From Sinimarinibacterium arenosum (lineage in GTDB: Bacteria > Pseudomonadota > Gammaproteobacteria > Nevskiales > Nevskiaceae), in contig NZ_SUKF01000001.1 of NCBI RefSeq assembly GCF_005047655.1, forward strand, positions 1 to 64,000: a DNA stretch of 64,000 nt, written 5' to 3'. The stretch's first letter is position 1. Each line of letters opens with the position of its first letter. Under the pieces are notes generated by a model. That model was given only the letters and a program-made list of their open reading frames with translations, had not been told where the DNA came from and ran no database searches. The position numbers and the translations under genes are program-made. Of the stretch, positions 61,676-64,000 are shown piece after piece.

Positions 61676-64000
61676 ATGAGTGTTCAAGCACGGGGCGCGT
61701 TGCGCCTGGCAATGCTATTGGTCTGGGTCGTAGGTGTTGCGGGTTGCCGGAGTGAGGCGGTCGATGGCAGCGGCGGCAGTCCGGGTTCTGGCGGCGTGCC
61801 TGAGCCGCAGGTCTCGATTGACGATGAAGTCGGCGCCGCCGCGAATACGGCGGATCGCTGCGATCCGATCAATCCCGAATACTGCATGTTCCCGTGGCCG
61901 AACGATCATTTCACCGTGGCAGACGACGCTTCGGATACGGGCCGGCGCCTGAACCTGCAACTGGCGTCAATGCCGCGCAATGTGTTGTTGAAGCCGTTGA
62001 TTCCGGACGAGTGGAACCGCAATGACGGGTTCTCTCCAGGGCAGCTGATTCTGGCGCGCATTCCCGGTGTGGACTTGGCGACGACCGGTGCGGTGCCGAT
62101 CACGGACATCGCGGACAGCTATCGCGCGGACCAGCCGATCGTGGTGATTGATGCCGATACCCTGCAGCGCCAGCTGATCTGGTCGGAGCTGGATGCCAAC
62201 ATCACGCATACCACACTGTGCGATCTGCCCGACCCGGTTGCCGTGGCGGCCGATCTGGTGGGAGCGGCGCCGCTGGGCACCTTGCTGACAACAGTGGCCG
62301 ATACCTGCAATGCGCTGGGATTGCCGGACAATCCGCTGCCCGATCCGGGTCCGGCACTGATGATCCGTCCGGCGCGGAATTTTCAGGAAGGACATCGCTA
62401 TATCGTCGCGCTGCGCAGGCTCAAGGATGCGGACGGCAACTTGATCGAGGCGTCGCCGGCATTCCGTATCTTCCGCGACAACCACGTCAGTGACATTGCC
62501 GCGATCGACGACCGGCGTGCGCACATGGAGGCGCTGTTTGCGACGCTGTCCAAGGCGGGGATCGAACGTGCCGATCTGAATCTGGCCTGGGATTTCACGG
62601 TTGCCAGCACCCGTAACAACAGCGCACGGGCGCTGCAGATGCGGGATGTGGCGTTTGATCAGCTGGGTGCAGCGGCGCCGACGTACAGCGTCGATGCGGT
62701 GACGGATTTCACGCCGGATGAGAACGCCAACATCGCGCGTGAGGTTTCCGGCAGCGTCGCGGTTCCACTGTTTCTGAATCAGCCGAATGGCGCCGCGGGC
62801 TCGCGTCTGTATTACGGCCTGGAGGTGCTGGGCGGCAACCCGGACGCGCTGCCGCAGGTCAATCCGATCAGCGGCACGATGCAGGCGGACTATACCTGCC
62901 GGATTCCGCGTGCGGCCTACGACAGCACTGACGTGGCCACGGCAACGGCGGCAGTGCCGGCGCGACCGGCGCTATATGGCCACGGGCTGCTGGGTAGCCG
63001 CGACGAGGTCGGTGCCGGTAACGTCGGGGACATGGGGCAGGAGCACAACTTTGTGTTCTGTTCGGTGGACTGGATCGGCATGTCCAGCGGTGACACGGTC
63101 AATGTACTGACGATCCTGCTGGACATGTCGAATTTTCCGAGTCTGGCTGATCGGGCACAGCAGGGCTTTCTGAACTTCATGTTCCTGGGCCGGGCCATGA
63201 TCCATGCTGACGGCTTCTGCTCCAACGCGGCCTTCAGGGTCGGGGACAGCTGTGTGATCGATCGACAGCAGCTGTATTACGACGGCAATTCGCAGGGCGG
63301 CATCATGGGCGGCGCACTGGTTGCGTTGTCCCCGGACGTCCGTGCCGGCGTGCTCGGTGTGCCGGGCATGAACTATTCGACCCTGCTCCGGCGCAGCGTC
63401 GATTTCGATACCTACGCGGCCTTCATGTACTCGGCATATCCGGCGTCGCTGGATCAGAGTTTTGTGCTGTCGATGATCCAGATGCTATGGGACCGCGCAG
63501 AGGCCAACGGCTATGTGCAGCACTTGCGTGCCGACGATCCGCTACCGAATACGCCGAGCAAGCGGGTGCTGTTGCATCCGGCATTCGGCGACCATCAGGT
63601 TAGCATGTGGACGGCCGAGGTCGCGGCCCGCACGATCGGCGCCAAGATTCACTGTCCGGCGGTCGTCGGCGGGTCGAGTCCGCAGCGCGGCGAAAAAGTG
63701 CTGGCCGGTGCACATCCGCAGGTCGAAGCCGAGCCTGAGGCCGTGAACATTCACCGGCGTCATCCCGACGACGAGCCTTACTACGGCATTGACTGCATGG
63801 GCGAGACGCACGACGGCTCGGCCATTGTGGTGTGGGATCGCGGACCGACGGCCAATCTTGACGGCTCACCACGCGAGGATGGCGTGGCGCCCCCCCCGAT
63901 CAGCAACACACCGCCCCGGCCGGATCTGGGCTATGGCGGCGACCCGCACAGTGATCCGCGCAAGGACGTCAATGCGCGAGTCCAGAAGAGCGAATTCCTC
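61676..64000 (+). CDS. Secreted lipoprotein alpha/beta hydrolase, 5' part
   Basis: The first 775 codons of a large exported protein; the gene runs off the window. It begins with a lipoprotein signal peptide ending VVGVAGC (lipobox VAGC), then a Gly/Ser-rich linker and a domain with PEYCMFPWPNDHFTV. A nucleophile elbow GNSQGG is near residue 539, which fits a serine hydrolase, perhaps a lipase or esterase at the outer membrane. A strong ribosome site (GGAGGAGAG) precedes ATG 61676. A tRNA lies 211 bases upstream in the opposite direction. Substrate cannot be told from the visible part. Confidence 0.78.
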   Translation, partial: MSVQARGALRLAMLLVWVVGVAGCRSEAVDGSGGSPGSGGVPEPQVSIDDEVGAAANTADRCDPINPEYCMFPWPNDHFTVADDASDTGRRLNLQLASMPRNVLLKPLIPDEWNRNDGFSPGQLILARIPGVDLATTGAVPITDIADSYRADQPIVVIDADTLQRQLIWSELDANITHTTLCDLPDPVAVAADLVGAAPLGTLLTTVADTCNALGLPDNPLPDPGPALMIRPARNFQEGHRYIVALRRLKDADGNLIEASPAFRIFRDNHVSDIAAIDDRRAHMEALFATLSKAGIERADLNLAWDFTVASTRNNSARALQMRDVAFDQLGAAAPTYSVDAVTDFTPDENANIAREVSGSVAVPLFLNQPNGAAGSRLYYGLEVLGGNPDALPQVNPISGTMQADYTCRIPRAAYDSTDVATATAAVPARPALYGHGLLGSRDEVGAGNVGDMGQEHNFVFCSVDWIGMSSGDTVNVLTILLDMSNFPSLADRAQQGFLNFMFLGRAMIHADGFCSNAAFRVGDSCVIDRQQLYYDGNSQGGIMGGALVALSPDVRAGVLGVPGMNYSTLLRRSVDFDTYAAFMYSAYPASLDQSFVLSMIQMLWDRAEANGYVQHLRADDPLPNTPSKRVLLHPAFGDHQVSMWTAEVAARTIGAKIHCPAVVGGSSPQRGEKVLAGAHPQVEAEPEAVNIHRRHPDDEPYYGIDCMGETHDGSAIVVWDRGPTANLDGSPREDGVAPPPISNTPPRPDLGYGGDPHSDPRKDVNARVQKSEFL

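Overview
The window looks like the chromosome of a high-GC gammaproteobacterium with a lipid- and aromatic-degrading life style. Two things support this: the gene order argH / algZ-algR / hemC-hemD-hemX-hemY, a pseudomonad/xanthomonad-type arrangement, and the many fatty-acyl, CoA, steroid-like and tyrosine catabolic genes. A Nevskiales/Solimonadaceae-like hydrocarbon degrader would fit, but that placement is inference from gene content. No phage genes, IS transposase or CRISPR array was seen.

Layout. 1-2535: end of a Ton energy operon (exbD, tonB, TPR lipid/periplasmic partner) closed by a strong terminator. 2542-3974: a 3' remnant of an acyl-CoA ligase next to a compositionally different DUF445 membrane gene. 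4074-9599: B12-dependent isobutyryl-CoA mutase (icmF), thiolase and 3-hydroxyacyl-CoA dehydrogenase, with GC-rich hairpins after each gene and a divergent AraC-type regulator. 9814-19681: regulators, an MsbA-like exporter with a dual-specificity phosphatase, ydfG, a palindromic MITE-like repeat, a fatty acid hydroxylase coupled to a FadR-like regulator, a wax ester synthase, a Crp/Fnr regulator and an Mpo1-like protein. 19753-29806: argH, algZR, hemCDXY, a ferredoxin-type flavin reductase divergent from an SDR gene, and mscL. 29823-36595: patatin-like lipase, DUF456, mltD, a KshA-like Rieske oxygenase with a [2Fe-2S] ferredoxin, and a proline iminopeptidase. 36580-41291: AbgT transporter, then a MarR-EmrA-EmrB efflux operon with a perfect palindromic operator. 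41371-46828: Lrp-type regulator and a complete phenylalanine/tyrosine catabolic operon ending in fumarate plus acetoacetate.

47411-53669 is a tightly overlapped five-gene signalling operon: TonB-dependent receptor, YfiR-like periplasmic protein, HAMP histidine kinase, DUF3369 response regulator and a receiver-kinase hybrid. It reads like a surface-to-cytoplasm sensing pathway. 54061-61144 combines a membrane di-iron desaturase-like protein, a rubredoxin too short for routine gene finding, a MalT/AlkS-type regulator, an acyl-CoA ligase and an aldehyde dehydrogenase. This is the parts list of an alkane-type oxidation cluster (AlkS, AlkG, AlkK, AlkH roles), but with a desaturase-type enzyme where AlkB would be expected. 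A tRNA with CAU anticodon (probably Ile2) and a secreted lipoprotein hydrolase that runs off the window end complete the region.

The two most promising under-described units are the receptor-YfiR-kinase-DUF3369 cascade and the desaturase/rubredoxin/AlkS-like cluster. All functions are read from motifs and context only; no database search was possible.
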